Shown one piece after another: positions 23,499 to 30,038 of a stretch of DNA of 37,959 nucleotides. The stretch lies in assembly GCA_017469785.1 (NCBI GenBank), contig JAFUFU010000005.1, forward strand, positions 1-37,959. The letters are read 5' to 3'. Made by a program: the position numbers and the translations under genes. Every line of letters begins with the position of its first letter. Position 1 is the first letter of the stretch. Below the pieces are notes generated by a model that saw only the letters and a program-made list of their open reading frames with translations, was not told the DNA's origin and ran no database searches. Origin of the DNA: Treponema sp. Lineage in GTDB: Bacteria > Spirochaetota > Spirochaetia > Treponematales > Treponemataceae.

Positions 23499-25160
23499 TT
23501 ACAAATCATCAAGGCCATCGAGAGTATTTTCTTTATATTCGTTATATGCATCATTTTTAAGATTTTCCTCAGTTCTTAATAGCCGTCCAAGGAAATCTTC
23601 AAACACTTTTTGAACTTTCTTGTAGTTGCCAAATTCAAGCAGCGTTTGAAGGCTCAGACCTTCGCTAACCTGTCCTTCTGGTTTCTGAATAATCATAATG
23701 CCGGATGATATTTCTTGCTTTTCATCTACATAACGCAGTTCCAAACGAGTTCCAATTTCAGCATACGGATAAAAGTCGAATATCATTGATTTTGCCTCAC
23801 CTGAATCCGTATACTTTCTATATTCCAAATGAACAGCTTCGCTTCGTTCTGGTTCTTTTGAGTTCCGTGTCCGAGGAATTATATACGAACCAAGATAAAG
23901 TCGTATCTCATATCCATCACCTTCATACATTCTGCTATATTCTGTCGCCAAATAATTATCAAGCCCTTCCAATAAACTTCTATAGCAAGAATCTAAATTA
24001 TATTCGCTGAATGGTGAGTCTATTCCAGCTTCATACAAGATTTCTTTCGATTCCTTTTCAATCTCTTCTGAATCATAAGCAGCGGTAAATGACAATGGGC
24101 GGGAGAAAACATCAAGCCATTTTTCCATCAATCGATCAAAAATTTCCATGTCGTCACTTTTTAGTTTTGCAGCTTTCAGAACATGCTCTGGCATAACATC
24201 ACCGAGATTTGGAAGATTTTTTATCTTCTTTTTTGGCTTTTGCTCACCACCATTTTCTTTTTGTTCAGTTTTCTTTTTTTCTCGAGCCAAGCGTTTAGCT
24301 TCTTTTGCCGCAGCAATTTTTTCTGAAATATCAGACTCTTCTTTTATAAAAAGCTCTTCAAATTGTTTTGAAATCTTATCAAAATCAAAATCTTCTCTCG
24401 GCTCATCAAAAACTTGCTGAACTTTCGTAGCAAAATCAGTGAAATATTTTTTCTTATCATCAGAATCCCAAAAAGCAAGGAATCTCTTTTCAGATTCAGA
24501 TGACAACGCATAATTTGCGGCAAGAAGTGTCACAAGCCTTAAATCCTGCTGATTTTCATCTAACTTATTTAAAACATAAAAAGGCGTACCTAAAAAAAGC
24601 TCATATTGATATTTATAAGGATTTAAAAAAGATGCAAGTTTTTGTTCAGTTTTCAAAGTCTCTTTTGCACCTTTTTCACAGAAAACCAAAATAATATAAT
24701 TCTTGTCGGCACTGTCAAACGCTTGTAATTCACGCCCTGTTGATGGATGAACAAAAAAAGTCTTACGCTGTAAATTATATTTTTGAACTAAGATTTCCGT
24801 TAATTTGACAATTTTATCTATATTTTCATCATTGTTTTTAAAAACAATGAGAATTTGAGAAAGTAAAAAGCCTTTGTTTTTTTCAAGTGAATAAGAAAGA
24901 CGAAGCGATTCAACAGGGCAATCAAAGAATGACGATTCAGTATTTCTAAGAACAACAGTTTCAAGATTTTTTCCAAAGAGTTTCTCTTCAAAAAAAACAT
25001 TTGTCACTTTCCAACCAAAGCACCGTAGCTTAAAAATATTATCAAATATTCCACTACCAAACTTCAAGCCAATGAAATTGTCAAAATCAGAAAGTTCCGT
25101 TTGAACAGGAAGATGATTTTGTGTAATTCTAGTATCAAAATTTTCTAATTCATTATTCAT
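23499..25160 (-). CDS. Large cytosolic protein with duplicated uncharacterised C-terminal domain
   Basis: The 553-residue protein has no signal peptide or membrane segment. An N-terminal alpha/beta region (about 1-260) is followed by a highly charged Lys/Glu linker (about 275-310, EAKRLAREKKKTEQ) and a C-terminal domain (about 325-553). That C-terminal domain is clearly related to the next upstream gene: DDMEIFDRLMEKW, SSGIMIIQKPEGQ and the ending NTLDGLDDL all have counterparts there. The coding sequence is markedly AT-rich. It is separated from its paralogue by 24 nt and from the LPP20 gene by 54 nt. No family was recognised. Confidence 0.7.
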   Translation of the reverse strand: MNNELENFDTRITQNHLPVQTELSDFDNFIGLKFGSGIFDNIFKLRCFGWKVTNVFFEEKLFGKNLETVVLRNTESSFFDCPVESLRLSYSLEKNKGFLLSQILIVFKNNDENIDKIVKLTEILVQKYNLQRKTFFVHPSTGRELQAFDSADKNYIILVFCEKGAKETLKTEQKLASFLNPYKYQYELFLGTPFYVLNKLDENQQDLRLVTLLAANYALSSESEKRFLAFWDSDDKKKYFTDFATKVQQVFDEPREDFDFDKISKQFEELFIKEESDISEKIAAAKEAKRLAREKKKTEQKENGGEQKPKKKIKNLPNLGDVMPEHVLKAAKLKSDDMEIFDRLMEKWLDVFSRPLSFTAAYDSEEIEKESKEILYEAGIDSPFSEYNLDSCYRSLLEGLDNYLATEYSRMYEGDGYEIRLYLGSYIIPRTRNSKEPERSEAVHLEYRKYTDSGEAKSMIFDFYPYAEIGTRLELRYVDEKQEISSGIMIIQKPEGQVSEGLSLQTLLEFGNYKKVQKVFEDFLGRLLRTEENLKNDAYNEYKENTLDGLDDL

Positions 25161-25184
25161 GTCGTATTTTTCCCTGATAATCTC

Positions 25185-25895
25185 TTAAAAGCTATCCAAC
25201 GCATCAAAAGCATTCTTCTTAGACGAATCATAAAGATTCTTTGAATACTCATATTCAGCAGATAAAATTTTCTCTATAAAGTTTTCAAATGGCTTTATTA
25301 GTTTTTGATAACCGGCCATTTCAAAAACAGTTCGATAACATAGACCATCATCAGTCTGCTGGTCAGGTCTCTGAACAATCATTACCCCGGAAGTCAAAGT
25401 ATTATTACCATTTTCGAATGTAACAGCGAGTCTTGTTCCAAGATTTTTGAATGGAGCAAATTCAATGGATAACTTTTTATCCAAATCTAATTTATTTGCA
25501 AAATTAATAGAAAAATAATCGATAATCCACGGATCATCTTTAAAATCTTCATGCATAATAGGAACTATGCCCTTCAAAACTGAAAAGATGCTCTCGTCTG
25601 TTTCAAAGAATTTAGTATATATCCCATTTGGATTATCAACAGAGAAATTATTATCATCTTGTTCTTTCATATCAATTATGTTTATCTCTCGTGAAAAAAT
25701 CTCTGCCCATTTTTTCATAAGTTTATCAAACAAATCCATATCATCGTCCGGTAACCGGCAAATTTGCGGTATAACTTCCAGTTCTATATTTTCAGCAGAA
25801 GGGATTTCTTCGTCTTCATCCGGACCTCTGAAATAATCAGGTTCTATATAATCTTCATCGTAATGAAGAAAATGCAATTTTTTTGTAAATTTCAT
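25185..25895 (-). CDS. Paralogue of the C-terminal domain of the downstream 553-residue protein
   Basis: The 236-residue acidic cytosolic protein starts MKFTKKLHFLHYDEDY, then carries DDMDLFDKLMKKW, TSGVMIVQRPDQQ and the ending NAFDALDSF. These align with the last 230 residues of the 553-residue protein next to it. It is therefore a stand-alone version of that domain. An AAGGAG-type site precedes the ATG. It lies 30 nt after the first lipoprotein of the operon. The sequence is AT-rich. Function is unknown; the tandem arrangement suggests the two proteins may pair. Confidence 0.7.
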   Translation of the reverse strand: MKFTKKLHFLHYDEDYIEPDYFRGPDEDEEIPSAENIELEVIPQICRLPDDDMDLFDKLMKKWAEIFSREINIIDMKEQDDNNFSVDNPNGIYTKFFETDESIFSVLKGIVPIMHEDFKDDPWIIDYFSINFANKLDLDKKLSIEFAPFKNLGTRLAVTFENGNNTLTSGVMIVQRPDQQTDDGLCYRTVFEMAGYQKLIKPFENFIEKILSAEYEYSKNLYDSSKKNAFDALDSF

Positions 25896-25925
25896 AAATA
25901 AAAGCTCCTTCTCGTATTTTTTTTC

Positions 25926-26591
25926 TTAAAGCCCTCTCAAGCCGCTTCGCTCAAGACTTCTAATTTTCCATTCGCTGTCAATATCACGATTGTTCTTTTG
26001 AAGAAGAAAATCACCTCTATTGCGATTGATTTTTACAAGAGAACTGTCAGCGGAGCCGTCAGAAACCAAAACGAATTCCAATGGCATATCAAGCTGAATC
26101 ATTTTTTGAGCTGAGGCCGGGGGATCCCAAAAATTATCTGTCATCATTTCGCTATCAAAAATACCTTTATCAGGATTCCATTCATATTGGATTCCAAGGC
26201 CTTCAGGATTCAACTGACAAAAAAATGCCTTGTCAAATAGCAGATTTCGTATTTCATCGGCTGATGTAGTGCTAATTTTGTGAATGGGTAAAAAAGAATC
26301 TTTCGCAATTTCTTCAACGGAAACAGTCCCTCGGCTTCTTATTCCCCTTTTCTTTCCATCTATAATCGTAAAACAATAAGTTCCGTCTTCTTTAATTTCA
26401 AGGGCGATTCTTTCAACTACAGGGCGTGAATTATATCCCCCGCTGTTAACTACACAAAGTTCAGAATATCTTCCTACCAAAGCCGGAAGGTTCTCCTTCG
26501 TCAGTTTTTTGCTTTTCCCAAAACAGGAGCAAACTGAAAGAACAAGAACTGCCAGTCCGATCACTATAAACGAATTAATTACTTTTTTCAC
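25926..26591 (-). CDS. Lipoprotein, first gene of the accessory operon
   Basis: The 221-residue protein has a lipoprotein signal (KKVINSFIVIGLAVLVLSVCSC) ending in SVCSC. A region of likely beta strands follows (RIALEIKEDGTYCFTIIDGKKRG, WDPPASAQKMIQLDMPLEFVL). The start is taken as GTG at 26591, because AGAGG lies 5 nt before it; the frame also has a TTG 15 nt upstream. A TTGACA promoter lies about 90 nt before the start, back to back with the XRE regulator gene. No family was recognised. Confidence 0.65.
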   Translation of the reverse strand: MKKVINSFIVIGLAVLVLSVCSCFGKSKKLTKENLPALVGRYSELCVVNSGGYNSRPVVERIALEIKEDGTYCFTIIDGKKRGIRSRGTVSVEEIAKDSFLPIHKISTTSADEIRNLLFDKAFFCQLNPEGLGIQYEWNPDKGIFDSEMMTDNFWDPPASAQKMIQLDMPLEFVLVSDGSADSSLVKINRNRGDFLLQKNNRDIDSEWKIRSLERSGLRGL

Positions 26592-26661
26592 TTTAACCTC
26601 TTGCAAAGCCTTTAAGACTTCTTAAACAATTTCTCATAGTCTATAAGCCTATATAAAGAAA

Positions 26662-26691
26662 ATAGTATCACCCTAAAAGGCAATATGTCAA
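26662..26691 (-). promoter_or_regulatory. Promoter of the accessory operon
   Basis: On the minus strand TTGACA (26686-26691) and TACTAT (26662-26667) are separated by 18 nt. The leader is about 65 nt. AGCCTATA occurs twice in the same orientation (26646-26653 and 26701-26708), flanking this promoter and overlapping the -10 of the divergent regulator, making it a candidate regulator site. Confidence 0.6.
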
Positions 26692-26704
26692 CAAAAATCT
26701 AGCC

Positions 26705-26710
26705 TATAAT
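26705..26710 (+). promoter_or_regulatory. -10 box of the XRE regulator promoter
   Basis: TATAAT lies about 17 nt before the ATG at 26728, with an AAGGGC ribosome site between. No good -35 is seen, which fits a promoter that depends on or is limited by a regulator. Confidence 0.45.
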
Positions 26711-26727
26711 AAAATTAAGGGCAAATT

Positions 26728-27042
26728 ATGACAGAAAATTTCTTTGCAGACCGACTGCGCTTCTTACGAAACGAGCGAAATATTTCAGCACGAGAAATGA
26801 GTCTTGCACTTGGTCAAAATGAATCCTACATCAACAAAATTGAAACTTGTCAGCGTTCTGTTTCGATGTCAGCTTTTTTCAATATCTGTGATTTTCTTTC
26901 AATAACTCCGTCTGATTTTTTCAATGAAAACATCCACACAACAGATTTCAACTCAGAAACATTTCTTTCTATTTATAAGCAACTTCCCCAAACGCAAGCC
27001 AATCATATTTTTGCCATAATGCAGGACTTATTGAAAAAATAA
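26728..27042 (+). CDS. XRE-family helix-turn-helix regulator
   Basis: The 104-residue protein has a Cro/CI-type HTH in the first 65 residues: FLRNERNISAREMSLALGQNESYINKIE..., with the QNESYINKIE recognition-helix pattern and the closing FLSITPSDFF. The remainder is a short helical tail, possibly for dimerisation. It is divergent from the six-gene lipoprotein operon, so it most likely controls that operon and itself. The direct repeats AGCCTATA in the shared spacer are candidate sites. Confidence 0.92.
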   Translation: MTENFFADRLRFLRNERNISAREMSLALGQNESYINKIETCQRSVSMSAFFNICDFLSITPSDFFNENIHTTDFNSETFLSIYKQLPQTQANHIFAIMQDLLKK

Positions 27043-27108
27043 ACTCCAGGGATATTTCGGAAAATAATATAGAAAGACTCACATGAAGAGTGCAGAAAGT
27101 CCAAAAAG

Positions 27109-27137
27109 TTGACGAAACTGCAATAGCAGTGTATAGT
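27109..27137 (+). promoter_or_regulatory. Promoter of the convergent small RNA
   Basis: TTGACG (27109-27114) and TATAGT (27132-27137) are separated by exactly 17 nt. Transcription should start near 27144. No open frame with a ribosome site follows. Confidence 0.75.
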
Positions 27138-27143
27138 AAAAGA

Positions 27144-27232
27144 AAGCGGGGACGCTTGCAAATGAGCGACCGCCTCCGTAGCAAGTTGTTAAAACCCGTC
27201 CGAAAGTTGTCAGCTACAGGGCGGGCTTTTTT
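27144..27232 (+). ncRNA. Small RNA, probable type I antitoxin
   Basis: About 89 nt between a good promoter and a terminator, without coding capacity. CTTGC (27155-27159) pairs with GCAAG (27181-27185) to close a loop containing GACCGCCTCC (27168-27177). That segment is complementary at 9 of 10 positions to the Shine-Dalgarno region of the facing toxin-like mRNA. Its 3' end (from 27195) is antisense to the toxin mRNA 3' end through the shared terminator. The layout matches antitoxin RNAs of txpA/ratA and fst systems. Expression is not shown here. Confidence 0.7.
27195..27232. terminator. Bidirectional terminator shared by sRNA and toxin mRNA
   Basis: CCCGTCC (27195-27201) pairs with GGGCGGG (27219-27225), including one G-U pair. 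On the plus strand it is followed by CTTTTTT (27226-27232); on the minus strand the same stem is followed by TTTT (27191-27194). It can end both convergent transcripts. Confidence 0.85.
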
Positions 27233-27243
27233 ATGCTTCTAAC

Positions 27244-27324
27244 CTATTTTAACAGGAAAGAGAGCAGATCTATAATCAGTGAAATGATTGTAATAACAAG
27301 CATTACAATTTCATAAAACGTCAT
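27244..27324 (-). CDS. 26-residue hydrophobic peptide, TxpA/BsrG/holin-like type I toxin
   Basis: The peptide begins MTFYEIVMLV and continues as a single hydrophobic helix (ITIISLIIDLLSFLLK) ending in lysine. The M-(T/S)-x-(Y/F)-E start followed by a membrane helix is the signature of small type I toxins such as TxpA, BsrG and the putative holin-like toxins. GGAGG (27333-27337 on the plus strand) lies 8 nt before the ATG. The same GGAGGC pairs with GCCTCC (plus-strand 27355-27360), hiding the ribosome site. The gene has its own promoter and faces a small RNA. Family members insert in the membrane; this role is inferred. Confidence 0.78.
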   Translation of the reverse strand: MTFYEIVMLVITIISLIIDLLSFLLK

Positions 27325-27396
27325 ACAGACGGCCTCCTTCATTCATGAGAAATCGGAGGCAAGCCGCCGCAGATGCAAGCATCCCCTACAAGATGT

Positions 27397-27425
27397 ATAG
27401 TACACTATCTAAACAAAAACGACAA
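27397..27425 (-). promoter_or_regulatory. Promoter of the toxin-like peptide mRNA
   Basis: On the minus strand TTGTCG (27420-27425) and TACTAT (27397-27402) are separated by 17 nt. The start near 27389 gives a 65-nt structured 5' leader. Confidence 0.7.
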
Positions 27426-27463
27426 GTATTTTATAAAGGCACGCAGAAACTTGTTTTGCCAAA

Positions 27464-27498
27464 CAAAAAAAATCACACGGAGCAAGTCCATGTGATTT
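27464..27498 (-). terminator. Rho-independent terminator downstream of the aminotransferase gene
   Basis: On the minus strand AATCACA-TGGA and TCCG-TGTGATT pair around a 5-nt loop, followed by eight T (27464-27471). On the plus strand the stem is followed by only a short T run. It also insulates the toxin promoter. Confidence 0.85.
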
Positions 27499-27511
27499 TC
27501 ACAAAGCCAAC

Positions 27512-27620
27512 GGGCTAGGGATTGTAGGGGCGGCGAAGCCGTTGCGTAGGAAGCAAAGCGACCGAAGCAATGAAGCGGTAGCGGAACCCCGAAAAGCCCG
27601 ACCGCAAAGCGGTAGCCCCC
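27512..27620 (+). repeat. Palindromic repeat element, copy 3
   Basis: It begins TAGGGATTGTAG, continues GGCGGCGAAGCCGTTGCG, then GCGGAACCCCGAAAAGCCCGAC, the hairpin ACCGCAAAGCGGT, and ends GCCCCC. The first 33 nt match copy 2 with one difference. It lies in the 3' region of the aminotransferase gene, inside its transcript, and in the opposite orientation to copy 2. Confidence 0.78.
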
Positions 27621-27650
27621 ACCAGCTTTCAGCTTTCCACTTTCAACTTT

Positions 27651-28934
27651 TTACATCTCTTCTGCAGCGGCGTAAATCGCAGAATAGACCTGATCGATTT
27701 TGTCTTCGTCTACGGAGCTGAAGGCCACGCGGAGAGTGCTTTCGTCGATTGAGATTGTGCCAATCTGCTTTTCATGCAGAATCTTGAGACGCAAATCTTC
27801 GGCATTGCACTTGGTCTTGAAGCTCATGAAATAGCCAGAATTAAACGGAAGGGGCTCCAGAACGCTTGATTCGTGAGAATTCACAAAAGCCCGGACTTTT
27901 TTGTAGCGTTTTTCCAGCATATCGCGGAAAGCTTTTTTCTCTTCTTCGATTTTTGGCTCGCTGAAAGCCTTGAGAGAAATTGACTGGCTGGGCGTTGACG
28001 AGCAGCTCACAGAAGAACGGATTAAGCCCATCAATTTTTTCTCAAGGGCGAGATACTGCTCGTCACTGATGCCTTTGCCGGCAAAGGTGAGGAAACCGCA
28101 GCGGAATCCCCATACAAAATCTTCTTTGGTTGGACCGTCAACCTTAACAGCAAGGACGTTCTCGTGAAGGTCTGCGAATTCAGCGAAAAGCGACTGTGGA
28201 TAGATGTCTTCCTCGTAGTTGAGACCAAAATATGCGTCGTCGTCCCAAACAATGATTTTAACACCACGCTCAGCAAGTTCTTTTACCACGGCGACAATCT
28301 GCTTTGCCTCTTCATTTGTGGGAGAATAGCCGCTTGGATTCTGGGGAAAATTGAGCAGGACACGGACCGAGCCAGATTTTGCCTCGATTTCCATGGCTGT
28401 TTTGAAGGAATCAATGTCGAATCCACCATTATGGAACATGTTGAATGTGTGAAGCTCAGCCCCTCGGCGAGTCTCCACGACAAGAGAATAATTGTCCCAT
28501 GAGGGATTTGCCGCTAAAAGCGGGTGATTTGCATCGATGAAAAGGTCTGAAAGATATGAGATGCCTGCCGTAAGCCCCGGAACGACCACCGGATTTGACG
28601 TGGACTTGCCCGCAAGGCCAGGGTTCTTTTTGAGCATGAGTTCTTTCCATTTTTTGCGCAAGTCAGGATTTCCGGCAGTCGGAGCGTATGAGACGAATTC
28701 CGCAGAAGAAAGCTCCGGCGCATATTTTTGGACAGATGGAAGAATAGCCGGTTTGCCAGAGATAATCGTGGTTCCGATTGTAGCGTTGGCGACTTTTCCG
28801 AACTGCTTGGCCTCGCCACCCTGAGAAATAATTCCGCGCGGGAAGAAAATGCGCGTTCCCAAATCAGATAAAAGTTCACCCGCAACTGTGCCACGGAGTG
28901 TGTCGTTCAATTCTTGTGCTAATGGATTTAACAT
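27651..28934 (-). CDS. Class I/II pyridoxal-phosphate aminotransferase
   Basis: The 427-residue fold-type I enzyme shows GLTAGISYLSDLF, the substrate-binding NFPQNPSGYSPT, VWDDDAYFGL, and the Schiff-base lysine in VDGPTKEDFVWGFRCGF with the arginine-containing GFRCG. The C-terminal ISIDESTLRVAFSSV completes the small domain. The family transfers amino groups between amino acids and 2-oxo acids; aspartate or aromatic substrates are likely but not decidable. It has a strong TTGACA-17-TAGAAT promoter whose -10 ends 8 nt before the ATG, with no Shine-Dalgarno. Repeat copy 3 and a terminator follow. Confidence 0.92.
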   Translation of the reverse strand: MLNPLAQELNDTLRGTVAGELLSDLGTRIFFPRGIISQGGEAKQFGKVANATIGTTIISGKPAILPSVQKYAPELSSAEFVSYAPTAGNPDLRKKWKELMLKKNPGLAGKSTSNPVVVPGLTAGISYLSDLFIDANHPLLAANPSWDNYSLVVETRRGAELHTFNMFHNGGFDIDSFKTAMEIEAKSGSVRVLLNFPQNPSGYSPTNEEAKQIVAVVKELAERGVKIIVWDDDAYFGLNYEEDIYPQSLFAEFADLHENVLAVKVDGPTKEDFVWGFRCGFLTFAGKGISDEQYLALEKKLMGLIRSSVSCSSTPSQSISLKAFSEPKIEEEKKAFRDMLEKRYKKVRAFVNSHESSVLEPLPFNSGYFMSFKTKCNAEDLRLKILHEKQIGTISIDESTLRVAFSSVDEDKIDQVYSAIYAAAEEM

Positions 28935-28942
28935 GGTACATT

Positions 28943-28971
28943 ATTCTATCTATTGAAATATTCAGTGTCAA
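28943..28971 (-). promoter_or_regulatory. Strong, probably leaderless promoter of the aminotransferase
   Basis: TTGACA (28966-28971) and TAGAAT (28943-28948) on the minus strand are separated by 17 nt. The -10 box ends 8 nt before the ATG (28932-28934). Confidence 0.75.
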
Positions 28972-28977
28972 TCAAAA

Positions 28978-29018
28978 TTATGCATAAATATTCATAAAAA
29001 TTGCATATTCTTGCATAA
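28978..29018 (+). promoter_or_regulatory. Helically phased CATA repeats before moxR
   Basis: CATA occurs at 28983, 28993, 29004 and 29014, spaced 10, 11 and 10 bp, mostly within TGCATA(A/T). It includes the palindrome TTATGCATAA (28978-28987). No consensus promoter is clear. It could be a regulator binding array or curved DNA ahead of the moxR operon. Confidence 0.4.
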
Positions 29019-29032
29019 AAACGGGGAATAAA

Positions 29033-30034
29033 ATGAACGAAAAATTCACGGAATATAAAAATCTTATCGGCTCAATAAAATCAGAGGCCGCAAAGAGAAT
29101 CGTCGGGCAGAATCAGGTAATCGACGGAATTCTTACAGCCCTTGTCTGTGGCGGTCACATTCTCCTTGAAGGCGTACCGGGTCTGGCAAAAACTCTGGCT
29201 GTCAAGACTTTTGCTGAAATTTCAGGATTAGATTTCAAGCGCATTCAGTTCACTCCGGATTTGCTTCCAGCCGATGTAAGCGGAACCTTGATTTACGAGC
29301 AAGGAAGCGGCAAATTCTCCGTGCGGAAAGGACCTGTCTTTACGAACGTTGTGCTGGCCGACGAAATCAACCGCTCGCCCGCGAAAGTCCAGTCTGCGCT
29401 TCTTGAGGCTATGGCAGAAAAACAAGTCACTATCGGAGAAGAAAGCCATGCCCTTCCCAAGCCATTCATCGTCCTTGCAACCCAGAATCCCATTGAGCAG
29501 GAAGGAACATACAATCTTCCCGAAGCTGAGCTTGACCGCTTCCTTCTTAAAGTCATCGTTCCCTACCCCACGCCTCAGGAAGAAGTTGCCATCGTCAAAA
29601 GCGCGGGAAAAGCAAATGAAATTCCCGTTCAGCAGCTTCTTTCCGCGGAAAAGCTTGAAAAAATGCAATCTCTTTTGAACGAAGTGACCTGCGATGACAA
29701 ACTTACCGAATACATCGTTTCACTTGTGGGCGCAACCCGTCCGTTGCAGGGGAAAAAACAGGCAAACATTGCAATCCGTGCCCTGCCCAAAAAAGACGAT
29801 GTTTCACGCTACATCTCTTTCGGCGCTTCTCCCCGGGCAGGGATTGCACTCCTTCAGGCAGCGAAAGCACACGCGCTCTTCAACGGGCGTGATTTCGTTC
29901 TTCCAGAAGACATCAAAGAATCTGCACTTTCGGTTCTCCGTCACAGAATCGTGCTTTCTTACGAGGCTGCCGCTGACGGTGTATGCGCCGACGATTTGAT
30001 TCAGAAGATTTTGGAATTAATGCCTCTTCCGTAA
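29033..30034 (+). CDS. moxR: MoxR-family AAA+ ATPase
   Basis: The 333-residue cytosolic ATPase has Walker A LEGVPGLAKT, Walker B VVLADEINRSPAKVQSALLEAM, sensor block FIVLATQNPIEQEGTYNLPEAELDRF and a C-terminal lid domain. MoxR proteins act as chaperones that help mature complexes containing von Willebrand A proteins. A GGGGA site lies before the ATG. It is the first gene of a tight operon with DUF58 and Bat-type genes, 4 nt before the next gene. Confidence 0.96.
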   Translation: MNEKFTEYKNLIGSIKSEAAKRIVGQNQVIDGILTALVCGGHILLEGVPGLAKTLAVKTFAEISGLDFKRIQFTPDLLPADVSGTLIYEQGSGKFSVRKGPVFTNVVLADEINRSPAKVQSALLEAMAEKQVTIGEESHALPKPFIVLATQNPIEQEGTYNLPEAELDRFLLKVIVPYPTPQEEVAIVKSAGKANEIPVQQLLSAEKLEKMQSLLNEVTCDDKLTEYIVSLVGATRPLQGKKQANIAIRALPKKDDVSRYISFGASPRAGIALLQAAKAHALFNGRDFVLPEDIKESALSVLRHRIVLSYEAAADGVCADDLIQKILELMPLP

Positions 30035-30038
30035 AAAT

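Noticed and set aside
27043..27240. Protein-coding gene in the spacer after the XRE regulator (71-codon minus-strand frame)
   Set aside because: It crosses the sRNA promoter and the shared terminator region and has no ribosome site.
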